From: Candidatus Heimdallarchaeota archaeon
Lineage (GTDB): Archaea; Asgardarchaeota; Heimdallarchaeia; Heimdallarchaeales; Heimdallarchaeaceae
DNA: 41,293 nt
Assembly: GCA_018238545.1 (NCBI GenBank)
Contig: JABCTC010000030.1
Coordinates: forward strand, 1 to 41,293
Direction of reading: 5' to 3'
Position numbers and translations under genes: made by a program. Shown here piece by piece: positions 23,431 through 31,493 of this stretch (position 1 is its first letter; each line of letters starts with the position of its first letter). Under the pieces are notes generated by a model. The model made no database searches. It was not told the origin of the DNA and saw only the letters and a list, made by a program, of their open reading frames with translations.

Positions 23431-24612
23431 ATGAATGAAAAAAACTCCTCATTAACGCATTTGAAGTGCACAAAATGTGAAAAAAAATACGATTCGACAG
23501 AATTGCACAAATTATGCTCGTGTGGAAAAGTGCTCTTTGCTGAATATGATATTGAAAAAGCTAAAGAAACTGTTAGTTTTGCTAGTATTACAAATAGAAG
23601 ATATGATATTTGGCGATTCCACGAAATTATGCCCGTTTTAGAAGATAAGAATCGTTTTACTTTAGGCGAAGGTTGGACACCTTTGGTGAAACTTCCTAAC
23701 TTAGGAGAGAAGTTGGAATTGAATAATCTTTATGTTAAAGATGAGGGGCTTAATCCTACCGGATCTTTCAAGAGTAGAGGACTTTGTGCTGCTGTTTCAA
23801 AAGCTTATGAGCTCGGAGTTAGAGAATTTGTTATTCCAACTGCAGGTAATGCTGGTGCTGCTCTTGCAGCTTATGCAGCAAGAACACAAACTAAAGCACA
23901 CGTGTATATGCCAAAAGATACACCTGAATTTATAGTTACAGAGATAAGAGCATTAGGCGCAAATATGCATTTAGTAGATGGTTTGATTACAGATGCAGGA
24001 AAAATAGCTAAAGAAGAAGCTGCTAAACAACAATGGTTTGATGTTTCAACATTGAAAGAACCATATAGAGCAGAAGGAAAGAAAACTATGGGATTAGAAT
24101 TAGCTGAGCAGTTTAATTGGGAATTACCAGATGTAATAATTTATCCAACGGGAGGTGGAACGGGCATTATAGGTATGTGGAAAGCTTTTGACGAGCTTGA
24201 GGAACTAGGTTTAATTGATTCAAAAAGACCAAAGATGATAACTGTACAATCAACTGGTTGCGCTCCAATAGTCAAAGCTTTTCATGAAGGTAAAGACTAT
24301 GCTGAATTCTGGGAAGACGCTGAAACAATTGCAGCTGGGTTGCGCGTTCCTGCAGCTGTAGCTGATTATTTGATTCTGAAAATATTACGAGAATCAAGGG
24401 GTACAGCTGTATCTGTCGATGATTTAACGATTAAGATATCTATGTTCCAGCTAGCAAGAGAAGAAGGGATGATGTTATCTCCTGAAGCTGCAGCAACTAT
24501 AGCGTCTTTAGATTTGCTTATCGAGAAAGGAGAAATCCAGTCAGATGAAAATATAGTGGTTTTTGGTACTGGTTCAGGTTTCACAACACCTGAAGTATGG
24601 GAAAAAGAATAA
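23431..24612 (+). CDS. thrC: Threonine synthase
   Basis: A 393-residue PLP enzyme converting O-phosphohomoserine to threonine. An N-terminal rubredoxin-like zinc site (C13, C16, C29, C31) precedes the fold, as in archaeal ThrC. GEGWTPLVKL, the PLP lysine region PTGSFKSRG (Lys114), the phosphate loop TAGNAGAALAAYAA and PTGGGTGIIGMWKA are all present, and length is normal. Cysteate synthase and threonine synthase are close relatives; with ComDE-like genes in the same window, cysteate synthase (a coenzyme M route in some methanogens) deserves a check, but threonine synthase is the default call. Confidence 0.85.
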   Translation: MNEKNSSLTHLKCTKCEKKYDSTELHKLCSCGKVLFAEYDIEKAKETVSFASITNRRYDIWRFHEIMPVLEDKNRFTLGEGWTPLVKLPNLGEKLELNNLYVKDEGLNPTGSFKSRGLCAAVSKAYELGVREFVIPTAGNAGAALAAYAARTQTKAHVYMPKDTPEFIVTEIRALGANMHLVDGLITDAGKIAKEEAAKQQWFDVSTLKEPYRAEGKKTMGLELAEQFNWELPDVIIYPTGGGTGIIGMWKAFDELEELGLIDSKRPKMITVQSTGCAPIVKAFHEGKDYAEFWEDAETIAAGLRVPAAVADYLILKILRESRGTAVSVDDLTIKISMFQLAREEGMMLSPEAAATIASLDLLIEKGEIQSDENIVVFGTGSGFTTPEVWEKE

Positions 24613-24621
24613 TGTAAGAAA

Positions 24622-25569
24622 TCAAATCTTGGGCATGATTTCTTCTTGGAACATTTTCATTTGTTCTATTTCCATATTTTGTGGGAACATAAAAATATAA
24701 TTCTCAATCCCATATTTCTTGTAAGCTTTTAACCATTCTATTATTTCTTCAATTGTACCATGCATAGAACCTTCGTATCTTTTAATTAATTGTTCAAGAG
24801 TGATGCTTCTTTTTTCTGCTATCTCTTTCCAGGTCTTTTGCTTTTCCTCTTTACTTCTGTATATACGTGTCCAGATACCATATGAGCGGAGTAGGGATTT
24901 AGGTTTTCTATCATATTTTTCGCATAGTATATCAAGTTCTTCCATTTTTTCTTTGAAAACTTCTTGTGTATAAGCCCAAGCTAAGTTTATTCCGTCAGCG
25001 TATTTTGCTGCGATGTTTAGCATCTTTGGTTTTGCATACATTGTACCTACCCAAATTGGAGGATAAGGTTTCTGTAATGGTTTTGGAAAAGAAACAGCAT
25101 CTTTCAATTCATAATATTCTCCCTTGAAATTCGCTACTTCTTCAGTCCAAAGCTTCTTGATAACTTGCATACCTTCAACAAGTTGTTTCAACCTAACACC
25201 TGCACTTGGAAAAGGAATCCCATAAGCATTATACTCTACTTCTTTCCATCCTGCTCCATAGCCAAAATCAATTCGTCCTTTAGAATAATGATCTAATGAA
25301 GCTATTTGTTTTGCTAGAACAGCTGGATACCTATAGGAATTACAATATACTAACGATCCCAGCCTAAGCTTCGTTGTATGTGAAGCAGCTGCCATCATTG
25401 AAGTGAAGCATTCATATGCATTCACGTCTTTCGATTCCCCAGTTAACATGAAATGATCTGAGAACCACGCATGAGTAAAATCATGTATCTCAGCAGCTTG
25501 GACAATTTTTTGAATTTCTTCAAAATTATACCCAAATTGCGGTTCTATTTGAACTCCATAATAAGTCAT
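24622..25569 (-). CDS. LLM-class (luciferase-like) flavin/F420-dependent oxidoreductase
   Basis: A 315-residue TIM-barrel protein of the luciferase-like monooxygenase superfamily. Signatures are YGVQIEPQFGYNFEEIQKIV, AWFSDHFML, LRLGSLVYCNSYRYPAVLAK, LDHYSKGRIDFGYGAGWKEV and KPYPPIWVGT. Archaeal members usually use coenzyme F420, but FMN-dependent ones exist and the cofactor cannot be told from motifs alone. The substrate is unknown. It converges with the threonine synthase gene (9 bases apart). Confidence 0.85.
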   Translation of the reverse strand: MTYYGVQIEPQFGYNFEEIQKIVQAAEIHDFTHAWFSDHFMLTGESKDVNAYECFTSMMAAASHTTKLRLGSLVYCNSYRYPAVLAKQIASLDHYSKGRIDFGYGAGWKEVEYNAYGIPFPSAGVRLKQLVEGMQVIKKLWTEEVANFKGEYYELKDAVSFPKPLQKPYPPIWVGTMYAKPKMLNIAAKYADGINLAWAYTQEVFKEKMEELDILCEKYDRKPKSLLRSYGIWTRIYRSKEEKQKTWKEIAEKRSITLEQLIKRYEGSMHGTIEEIIEWLKAYKKYGIENYIFMFPQNMEIEQMKMFQEEIMPKI

Positions 25570-25670
25570 ATCTTCATCAAAAATCCCAATTTAATAAATA
25601 TTCTCCAAAATGTCCCTTTTTAAATTAAATAAGCAATAATTAAATATAAGTTCTGTTCAACTTATAATTG

Positions 25671-26087
25671 ATGTCTATTATTCAAATGCTAGATGATCTT
25701 GAAACTGGTAACTTTCTATTGTTATCTCTGTCATTCGTTATTTTGTTTGTTTCAGGTTTTGTAATAGGAATTGTACGAGACTATCCGTGGATGATTTACT
25801 TAGCAAGTGTTGTTGCTGGTATCTATGTTGTGTTTGCCATAATGTATTCCATTGTAAATTGGAAAGAATGGCGCAAAGAAAAAGAGATTCTAGCAGAGCT
25901 TCCTAGCTTTCCACAAAAAGATTATTGCGATATCTGTGGAAAAGAGCTTGAAGAGGGAGAAAAGAAGACTGATGGGGAGTTTCTAACAATAATTTGCCCT
26001 CATTGTGAAGCAGAAAATATCGTCTCAAATGAAGAAAAGATACAAGAAGTTGAGAAAAAGGCAGAAGTTGAAGAAGAAGGTCAATAA
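25671..26087 (+). CDS. Two-helix membrane protein with zinc ribbon
   Basis: 138 residues from ATG 25671 (a TTG directly before it is in frame). Two membrane helices (FLLLSLSFVILFVSGFVIGI and MIYLASVVAGIYVVFAIMYS) are followed by a Cys4 ribbon (CDICGKEL, later CPHCEAEN) and a Glu/Lys-rich coiled tail (VEKKAEVEEEG). The layout parallels the zinc-headed protein at 13161 and the RING-like protein 3' of it. Function unknown. Confidence 0.6.
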   Translation: MSIIQMLDDLETGNFLLLSLSFVILFVSGFVIGIVRDYPWMIYLASVVAGIYVVFAIMYSIVNWKEWRKEKEILAELPSFPQKDYCDICGKELEEGEKKTDGEFLTIICPHCEAENIVSNEEKIQEVEKKAEVEEEGQ

Positions 26088-26206
26088 CTAACACTTTTTT
26101 ACCATACATTATTACATAACAATTTCACATGAAATTATGTTTTAGTGGAAATAGGTTAACAAAGGGTTAAATATTTAAATTGCCAAAAGTACATTGGAAG
26201 GAGATT

Positions 26207-27139
26207 ATGGAAAGTTTTGCTATTTTAGTGATAATATTCAGTGTTATTGTAATTTTCATACTTGTTGGAATAGCAAGATCTGTTAGAAAAAAAGAAAAAT
26301 ATACCAAAAACATCAAATCTAGAATCAGCGAAATTACTCCCAAAAGCGATCCTACTAGATATAAGGGAAAATCTAAGATACTGGAATGGTTAAAAAGTGA
26401 GATAATGGAGAATAATGCGAATGTGCTTCGATTATCAAAAGGGTATCAAATAAAAATTCCAAGAGGACATAAATATGATCTTTTCTCTGCAATAAAAATT
26501 ACACAAGAAAGTAAAAAAACTATCAAAATCGTTGGTATTTTAACGAAAGTTATTCCTTCCTATCTAGATATTAGAAACTCAAAAATCCTTTATGGTTCTA
26601 CAAAAGACTCTTTCTCTGTTTTTGATTTAGACCGTGATTTCAAGCTTTATTCTACAGCCCCTGACATGTGGAGAGAGATATTTACAAATTCTGAAATAAT
26701 AAATCTACTTCAAAATAATTCTTTACACATCCAACATTACTATCTAAGGGGGGAATATATGGAAGCTTTAATTAGTCATAACCAAGTGGGTCTTGGTACT
26801 ACAATTCTATCATTGACAATATTAATACATGAAGAATTGAAAAAACTTTTTGGGATTTTAGATTCGACTGAAATTGAAAAACTTGTCTGTTATAATTGCC
26901 AAGATCCCTTTGATCCTTTGGAAGAAGTATGTGACAAATGTGGTTCTTCACGTCCTAGATGCATTGTGTGTTTATTAGATTTGTATCCCTCTGATATTGA
27001 ACGGGATGTTGTAACTACTCCATGTTGTGGAGTTTATGCACACAAAGATCACATTATAACATGGTTAAAACAAGACCCACGTTGTCCTAACTGTCATAAG
27101 AATATAAGCCACTGGTTAGGTCAACTGCAAATTTCTTGA
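26207..27139 (+). CDS. Membrane-anchored zinc-ribbon/RING-H2-like protein (putative E3-like)
   Basis: 310 residues from ATG 26207, chosen because AAGGAG lies just upstream; a TTG at 26180 is less likely. One N-terminal membrane helix (ILVIIFSVIVIFILVGIA) leads to a cytoplasmic region of unknown fold. The C-terminus has a zinc ribbon (C228, C231, C242, C245) and, 6 residues on, a RING-like finger: C252, C255, then PCCGVYAHKDHIITWLK with C273, C274, H279 and H282, and CPNC (C293, C296). The order C-C-C-C/H-H-H-C-C with the WL after the histidines is that of RING-H2 E3 ligases. Asgard archaea are known to encode ubiquitin, E1, E2 and RING homologues. E3 activity is inferred only. Confidence 0.65.
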   Translation: MESFAILVIIFSVIVIFILVGIARSVRKKEKYTKNIKSRISEITPKSDPTRYKGKSKILEWLKSEIMENNANVLRLSKGYQIKIPRGHKYDLFSAIKITQESKKTIKIVGILTKVIPSYLDIRNSKILYGSTKDSFSVFDLDRDFKLYSTAPDMWREIFTNSEIINLLQNNSLHIQHYYLRGEYMEALISHNQVGLGTTILSLTILIHEELKKLFGILDSTEIEKLVCYNCQDPFDPLEEVCDKCGSSRPRCIVCLLDLYPSDIERDVVTTPCCGVYAHKDHIITWLKQDPRCPNCHKNISHWLGQLQIS

Positions 27140-27185
27140 ATAATCAAAATATTATCCTAAAACAGGAAGAAGAAAAGATTCTTTG

Positions 27186-27527
27186 TTAGAGATAGGGAAT
27201 AACACACAGAAAGGATACAGTTGTATCTCCTTTATTTTTATACCCATGAACTTCATCAGGTGGGACGTACAAAACATCATTAGCTTTTGCAGTGTAAATC
27301 TCAGTCTCCGTGATGACTTCTATTTCTCCTTTTAGAATATATATCTCATGTTCTTGTTTGTGGTTATGCATACCAATTTGACCACCAGGTTGCACCTCAA
27401 ATCTTCTGAGAGCAAAATTTGGTGCACCATCCTTCTCCTTTGTTACTAACCATCTTATTGTTGTTCCTGTGGAACCATAATCTTCTACATCAAGTTCTTC
27501 AACATCTGTGAAATGCAATTTTTTCAT
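27186..27527 (-). CDS. Single-domain cupin
   Basis: A 113-residue cupin from ATG 27527. Motif 1 carries H54, H56, E61 (GMHNHKQEHEIYILKGEIEV) and motif 2 carries H94 (DVLYVPPDEVHGYKN), the usual four metal ligands. Small archaeal cupins may be dioxygenases, isomerases or sensors; nothing here decides between them. It is divergent from the methyltransferase at 27684. Confidence 0.8.
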   Translation of the reverse strand: MKKLHFTDVEELDVEDYGSTGTTIRWLVTKEKDGAPNFALRRFEVQPGGQIGMHNHKQEHEIYILKGEIEVITETEIYTAKANDVLYVPPDEVHGYKNKGDTTVSFLCVIPYL

Positions 27528-27683
27528 CTTCTTCAACCTCAATAATATTACTTTCTAAAACAATCTAATAAGTTAATTTGATAAATATTTTCTTTCTCCG
27601 TTTTATATCTAACAAGTCATTGTTATTGCAAAATCCTTATTTACAATTCTGATAAAGTTTTATTAACAAACGGAGCTTTACAA

Positions 27684-28472
27684 ATGGTAGATGGTTTTTG
27701 TCCTGAACATTCCCCTCAATATTATGAAGAATTTCTAAGAGAAATTAATCATTCTCGTGAATTTCGGAAGAAGATTTATGATAAAATTGGATTGAAAGAT
27801 GCTCGCAGAGTATTAGAAGTTGGGTGTAGAAGCGGTGTTATTAGCAAAGAACTTAGAGCATTCACCGATGCTCAAATAACAGCAATTGACTCTGATCATT
27901 TAGCTATTGCTGAAGCTTCATCCAATATCAAAGGTGTAGAATTCTTTAGAGATACTGAGGAAAAACTATCAATAAGAGATGAATCCTTTGATGTTGTAAT
28001 TTGTCATTATTTCTTCCTTTGGCGAACTAAACCCTTTGGTCTGCTTATGGAATTGAAAAGAGTTTGTAAAACTGGAGGTTATATAGTCGCGTTAGCCGAA
28101 CCTGACTATGATGGTTGGATTGAACATCCAAATTTAGATTTAGGGAAATTCCATAAGGAAAGTCTAAAAGGTCAAGGTGCTAATCCCTCTGTTGGAAGAA
28201 ACTTGCTTTCATTATTTTCCTCAGGAGGGCTTGAAACATCAGTGTTTGTAAATGCAAGGATCTGGCCCAAAGAAGAATTGGAAGATTGTATTGAAAAAGA
28301 ATGGCAAAATGTTCTCAATGAGGGATTCATTTCTGAAGAAGAATACAATAACAAAATTGAGGAAGAAAAAAAGATAATCGCAGAAAATCTTAGAATTATA
28401 GCTTTACCTTTCTTCTCAGCAATCGGCAAAAAAGTTATTCTGGAAGACGACATTATTGATCCATATGATTAA
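27684..28472 (+). CDS. SAM-dependent class I methyltransferase
   Basis: 262 residues. Motif I is VLEVGCRSG (43-51), followed by the acidic strand end ITAIDSDHLAIAEAS, DVVICHYFFLW (motif IV region) and LKRVCKTGGYIVALAEPDYD, a UbiE/Methyltransf_11-like pattern. The C-terminal third is helical and acidic. The substrate is unknown. The stop lies one base from the stop of the convergent methyltransferase gene. Confidence 0.8.
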   Translation: MVDGFCPEHSPQYYEEFLREINHSREFRKKIYDKIGLKDARRVLEVGCRSGVISKELRAFTDAQITAIDSDHLAIAEASSNIKGVEFFRDTEEKLSIRDESFDVVICHYFFLWRTKPFGLLMELKRVCKTGGYIVALAEPDYDGWIEHPNLDLGKFHKESLKGQGANPSVGRNLLSLFSSGGLETSVFVNARIWPKEELEDCIEKEWQNVLNEGFISEEEYNNKIEEEKKIIAENLRIIALPFFSAIGKKVILEDDIIDPYD

Positions 28473-28473
28473 C

Positions 28474-29256
28474 TCATTTTTTAGTGATTATTGTCACTAA
28501 ATCCTTACTCATTTTCTCATTAAACTCGGTTTTCTCATAATCTCCAAATAAAGAAAGTACTGCATTTACTTTGTCAGTAAATTCTTTGAAATGATTGCTT
28601 TTTAGAACATAAAATTCCGTTCTTTTCTTATGAAGAATGAAATTTTCACTTTTTTCACCTTCTTGTTGAGCTTTGAGAACATACATTGTTATTTTCTCTT
28701 TCAACTCTTTCCATTCCATAATTCTGACAGTGTATTGGATTTCATCACTGTTACCTCTAAGGATGATAGGTTTATAGAACCACTCTGTCTCGTTTGTATG
28801 GGATAGATAATTAACAACTTGAAAAAGTATTTTTCCTCCCACATTCAGGAGATTATACATCTGATTAAATATTAGAGTTCGTTCTTCTGGAGTGAAGATA
28901 GAAAATGTATTTCCAATACAAGAGATGAAATCGAATTTTTCTCCTTCTAGAGATTCTTCTAATTTTAGCATGTCACCGATAATGAATTTAATTTTACCAT
29001 CTGTTTTATTTCTTTTTGATAACTCTTCGGCAGCTGCAATATTATGTTCAGAAATGTCAATTCCAACACCTCTATAACCCCATTTAGCAAACATAACTAG
29101 ATGATCGCCTGTACCGCAGGAAACGTCTAAAATTCGAGTTTCTGGGTTATCAATACTTTTAATTATTTCATTAAAAAAAGGAGCTTCGTATTTTAGCCTG
29201 CTATCCCATTTAACTAAATCTTGGTAAAGAATTTCGTTTTTCCATTCGATTTCCAT
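28474..29256 (-). CDS. SAM-dependent methyltransferase (Methyltransf_25-like)
   Basis: 260 residues from ATG 29256 (an in-frame TTG 12 bases upstream is less likely). Motif I is ILDVSCGTG (42-50), then YRGVGIDISEHNIAAAEELS, FDFISCIGNTFSIFTPEE and LNVGGKILFQVVNYL. The pattern resembles glycine/sarcosine N-methyltransferase-like small-molecule enzymes, but the substrate is not evident. It is unrelated in detail to the neighbouring methyltransferase, so the convergent pair is not a duplication. Confidence 0.8.
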   Translation of the reverse strand: MEIEWKNEILYQDLVKWDSRLKYEAPFFNEIIKSIDNPETRILDVSCGTGDHLVMFAKWGYRGVGIDISEHNIAAAEELSKRNKTDGKIKFIIGDMLKLEESLEGEKFDFISCIGNTFSIFTPEERTLIFNQMYNLLNVGGKILFQVVNYLSHTNETEWFYKPIILRGNSDEIQYTVRIMEWKELKEKITMYVLKAQQEGEKSENFILHKKRTEFYVLKSNHFKEFTDKVNAVLSLFGDYEKTEFNEKMSKDLVTIITKK

Positions 29257-29322
29257 ATGCAACAACATACAGAGAAGTTCTTTCTTCTTAATTTTATTCT
29301 TCTAACAATAAATTGTTCTGAA

Positions 29323-30249
29323 CTACATGAACTCCCATTCTCTCCAGTTTGATTCCAAAACATCTACAACAGCTTTTGGTCCATGGAATTTTATAACATC
29401 CTGCCTATTTATTTGGGACTTCTTTTTTAATAAACTAAGAATAGTTTTTTTAGTTTCTTCTGGTTTAGGATCTATATAGTGAACCATATTTTTCATCCCT
29501 TCAAAATCGAAGTATTTGTCTTCATAATATGTTCCTACTGGAACCTCACAAAGAAGTGATTCTAAAGAGACAACGTTGTAACTTTTACCAGTCTTTGGAT
29601 TAATGTGATCGAGTATGTAATCACAGGAATTCATAGTTTCAAGCATTTGGTCCCTTGGTATTGGTTTATTTTTAAATTCTATATTCAATCCTTCCTCTTC
29701 AATTATAGTGTCTATAGCTTTTTCAAATTTAGTAGAGCCTTTGATTTTAGGAGAATGAGTAAAATGACCAACAATATAATCTATACCATTATTATCCTTG
29801 TATGCTTCTTTTTTCTCTTTTATCTCCTCAATTGGGTAAAATAGTTCTGGATCAATAGCTCTTGGAAGAAAAACTGATTCTTTGCTATAATCCAGTAGTT
29901 CTCTTAAACTTACAAATGAGGGATATTGCGGTTTAGTGTAACCCAATCTCAATTCTGAACCATTGTAATAGAAACAAGTGTTGGAAGCCCTAACGCATTT
30001 AGGGTATGTTCCATTAACTATTTGAATATCTGCTTTCTTGAAAATTCTTCCTGCTGTTTCCCAAAATCCTGTCCTAATATAGTTAAATAACAAAGGTCCT
30101 TGAACTGAACCAAGTTTATGGTAGTCTTCGGGGAGATCTGCGAATTTGTTATCTTGAAGAAAGTATTCTACTCTATAATCTCTATTGGCTAATTCAGTTC
30201 CAATTCTTTTGCTGATACTTGCATAATCTCCAACTATTGTTACCTTCAA
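29323..30249 (-). CDS. GT-B fold glycosyltransferase-like protein
   Basis: About 308 residues from TTG 30249, chosen because the first beta strand (KVTIVGDYAS) follows directly; the frame stays open to 30297. The N-terminal half is a Rossmann-like unit. The C-terminal half has FLPRAIDPELFYP, VGHFTHSPKIKGSTKFEKAI and NVVSLESLLCEVPVGTYY, as in family-4-like glycosyltransferases, where a Glu-containing loop binds the sugar nucleotide. The substrate is unknown. The start region is uncertain because no ATG is near. Confidence 0.65.
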   Translation of the reverse strand: MKVTIVGDYASISKRIGTELANRDYRVEYFLQDNKFADLPEDYHKLGSVQGPLLFNYIRTGFWETAGRIFKKADIQIVNGTYPKCVRASNTCFYYNGSELRLGYTKPQYPSFVSLRELLDYSKESVFLPRAIDPELFYPIEEIKEKKEAYKDNNGIDYIVGHFTHSPKIKGSTKFEKAIDTIIEEEGLNIEFKNKPIPRDQMLETMNSCDYILDHINPKTGKSYNVVSLESLLCEVPVGTYYEDKYFDFEGMKNMVHYIDPKPEETKKTILSLLKKKSQINRQDVIKFHGPKAVVDVLESNWREWEFM

Positions 30250-30332
30250 TTTTATCCGATAATATTGACAAAATAAGTGTATAAAACTGTTGCCCAATCT
30301 TTAGAGAACATACTACCAGAAAATAGTAATAA

Positions 30333-30881
30333 TTATAATGAATAGGATTTTAACTTATCCATTTCTTCATGCATTAAATTTTTAGCTTCATAGATGTTGT
30401 TGTCTAATCGCAGAGCATTTTTGAAACAATCTATAGCTTTGTCACCAGTATACATTTTACCTAGTTTCAACCAGTCTTCAGATGATTGTGGTTGTTTACC
30501 TTCAATGATATAATGAAGACACTCACAAGGTTCTCCGAATTCAACAAATACCATTTCTTGATCAATAATTGACGTTGAATTTAATGGCAAAACTTCAGAA
30601 AAGAAATTGCTCTGATATTGAGGATTTTGATACTTCTTTGAAACTAACCAAATCCATCTTGGGGGGTCTACTTTCGAAAGAAGCACATGTGATTTATGCT
30701 CTATCTTAGTTTTACATCTTGGGCAATATGAAAAATTAAAATTTCCTTCCATTATCTCTTTCAAACATTTTGAGTCTTCAGAAAGATTGATCGACTCGCA
30801 TACTCTTTTTTTCACTTTCGTTCCACAATTGGAACATGTAATTTCCTTTAAAGGCAAATTGAACCCCTTACCTATTCTCAA
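30333..30881 (-). CDS. CpXC-domain zinc protein with a TPR-like tail
   Basis: 182 residues from a TTG. Residues 15-75 match the CpXC domain: ITCSNCG, SINLSEDSKCLKEIMEGNF, then YCPRCKTK, followed by a strand-rich part. Residues about 130-175 (SSEDWLKLGKMYTGDKAIDC, FKNALRLDNNIYEAKNLM) look like one or two TPR helices. CpXC proteins are widespread in bacteria and archaea without known activity. It is divergent from the VKOR gene, about 50 bases away. Confidence 0.6.
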   Translation of the reverse strand: MRIGKGFNLPLKEITCSNCGTKVKKRVCESINLSEDSKCLKEIMEGNFNFSYCPRCKTKIEHKSHVLLSKVDPPRWIWLVSKKYQNPQYQSNFFSEVLPLNSTSIIDQEMVFVEFGEPCECLHYIIEGKQPQSSEDWLKLGKMYTGDKAIDCFKNALRLDNNIYEAKNLMHEEMDKLKSYSL

Positions 30882-30902
30882 ACTAGTAGATTCACCTTAT
30901 AG

Positions 30903-30912
30903 TTTATAAATA
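30903..30912 (+). promoter_or_regulatory. TATA box of the VKOR gene
   Basis: TTTATAAATA lies 22-31 bases before the ATG at 30934, the spacing that would give a leaderless transcript starting at or next to the start codon. Confidence 0.5.
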
Positions 30913-30933
30913 CTGTCATTAAATATTGAACAT

Positions 30934-31425
30934 ATGGGAAAGCAGAAGACAGTTAGAAGGCTTCTAATAAGCAGTATACTCATTTCTCTCTTAGGTTTTT
31001 TCGATGCAATTTATCTTTTATATTCCGATTTAGTCGGAGTGATATATTGTCCTCTGGAAGAAGGGATGTTACAATGTGGAAAAGTTCAGGAGTGGATTGA
31101 ATTAGAACCTTTAATCCTCCATCCGAGTTTATGGGGAACTCTTTTCTATCTCGCAGTAATTGCCTTACTCTTCCTCTCCGTTAGTCAAAATAATCCATAT
31201 TGGTTGGGTTTCTTCTTGCCACTTGCAGGAATAGTAGGACTAGGATTCTCGATTTTCTTAACTTTCCTAGAAATATTTGTTATAAAATATTTTTGCGAAT
31301 TCTGTATATTTTCCGCACTTTGTACGTTAACGCTGTTTATTCTGATTATTATAGCAAAAAAAATGAAACAAGGTTCGATTTTTGCAAATCTAGATTTTTG
31401 GAATATGTACAAGAAAGTAGAGTGA
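30934..31425 (+). CDS. Vitamin K epoxide reductase (VKOR) family protein
   Basis: A 163-residue membrane enzyme with four likely helices. The paired loop cysteines C39 and C48 (YCPLEEGMLQCGK) and the active-site CEFC (121-124) are in place, plus a conserved-type Ser/Trp loop (HPSLWGTLFYL). Microbial VKORs use quinones to reoxidise thioredoxin-like partners and so drive disulfide bond formation outside the cell. Exported thioredoxin-fold proteins at 18086 and 40257 are candidate partners, though not adjacent. Confidence 0.9.
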   Translation: MGKQKTVRRLLISSILISLLGFFDAIYLLYSDLVGVIYCPLEEGMLQCGKVQEWIELEPLILHPSLWGTLFYLAVIALLFLSVSQNNPYWLGFFLPLAGIVGLGFSIFLTFLEIFVIKYFCEFCIFSALCTLTLFILIIIAKKMKQGSIFANLDFWNMYKKVE

Positions 31426-31493
31426 TTTTTCTATCTCTTCATTTCTGTCTTTCAAACAAACTTAAATTACATAAATGAAACCTACTACATGGC

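Noticed and set aside
27684..29256. Two convergent methyltransferase genes as a duplicated pair
   Set aside because: Beyond the SAM-binding motif the two proteins do not align, so independent origin is more likely.
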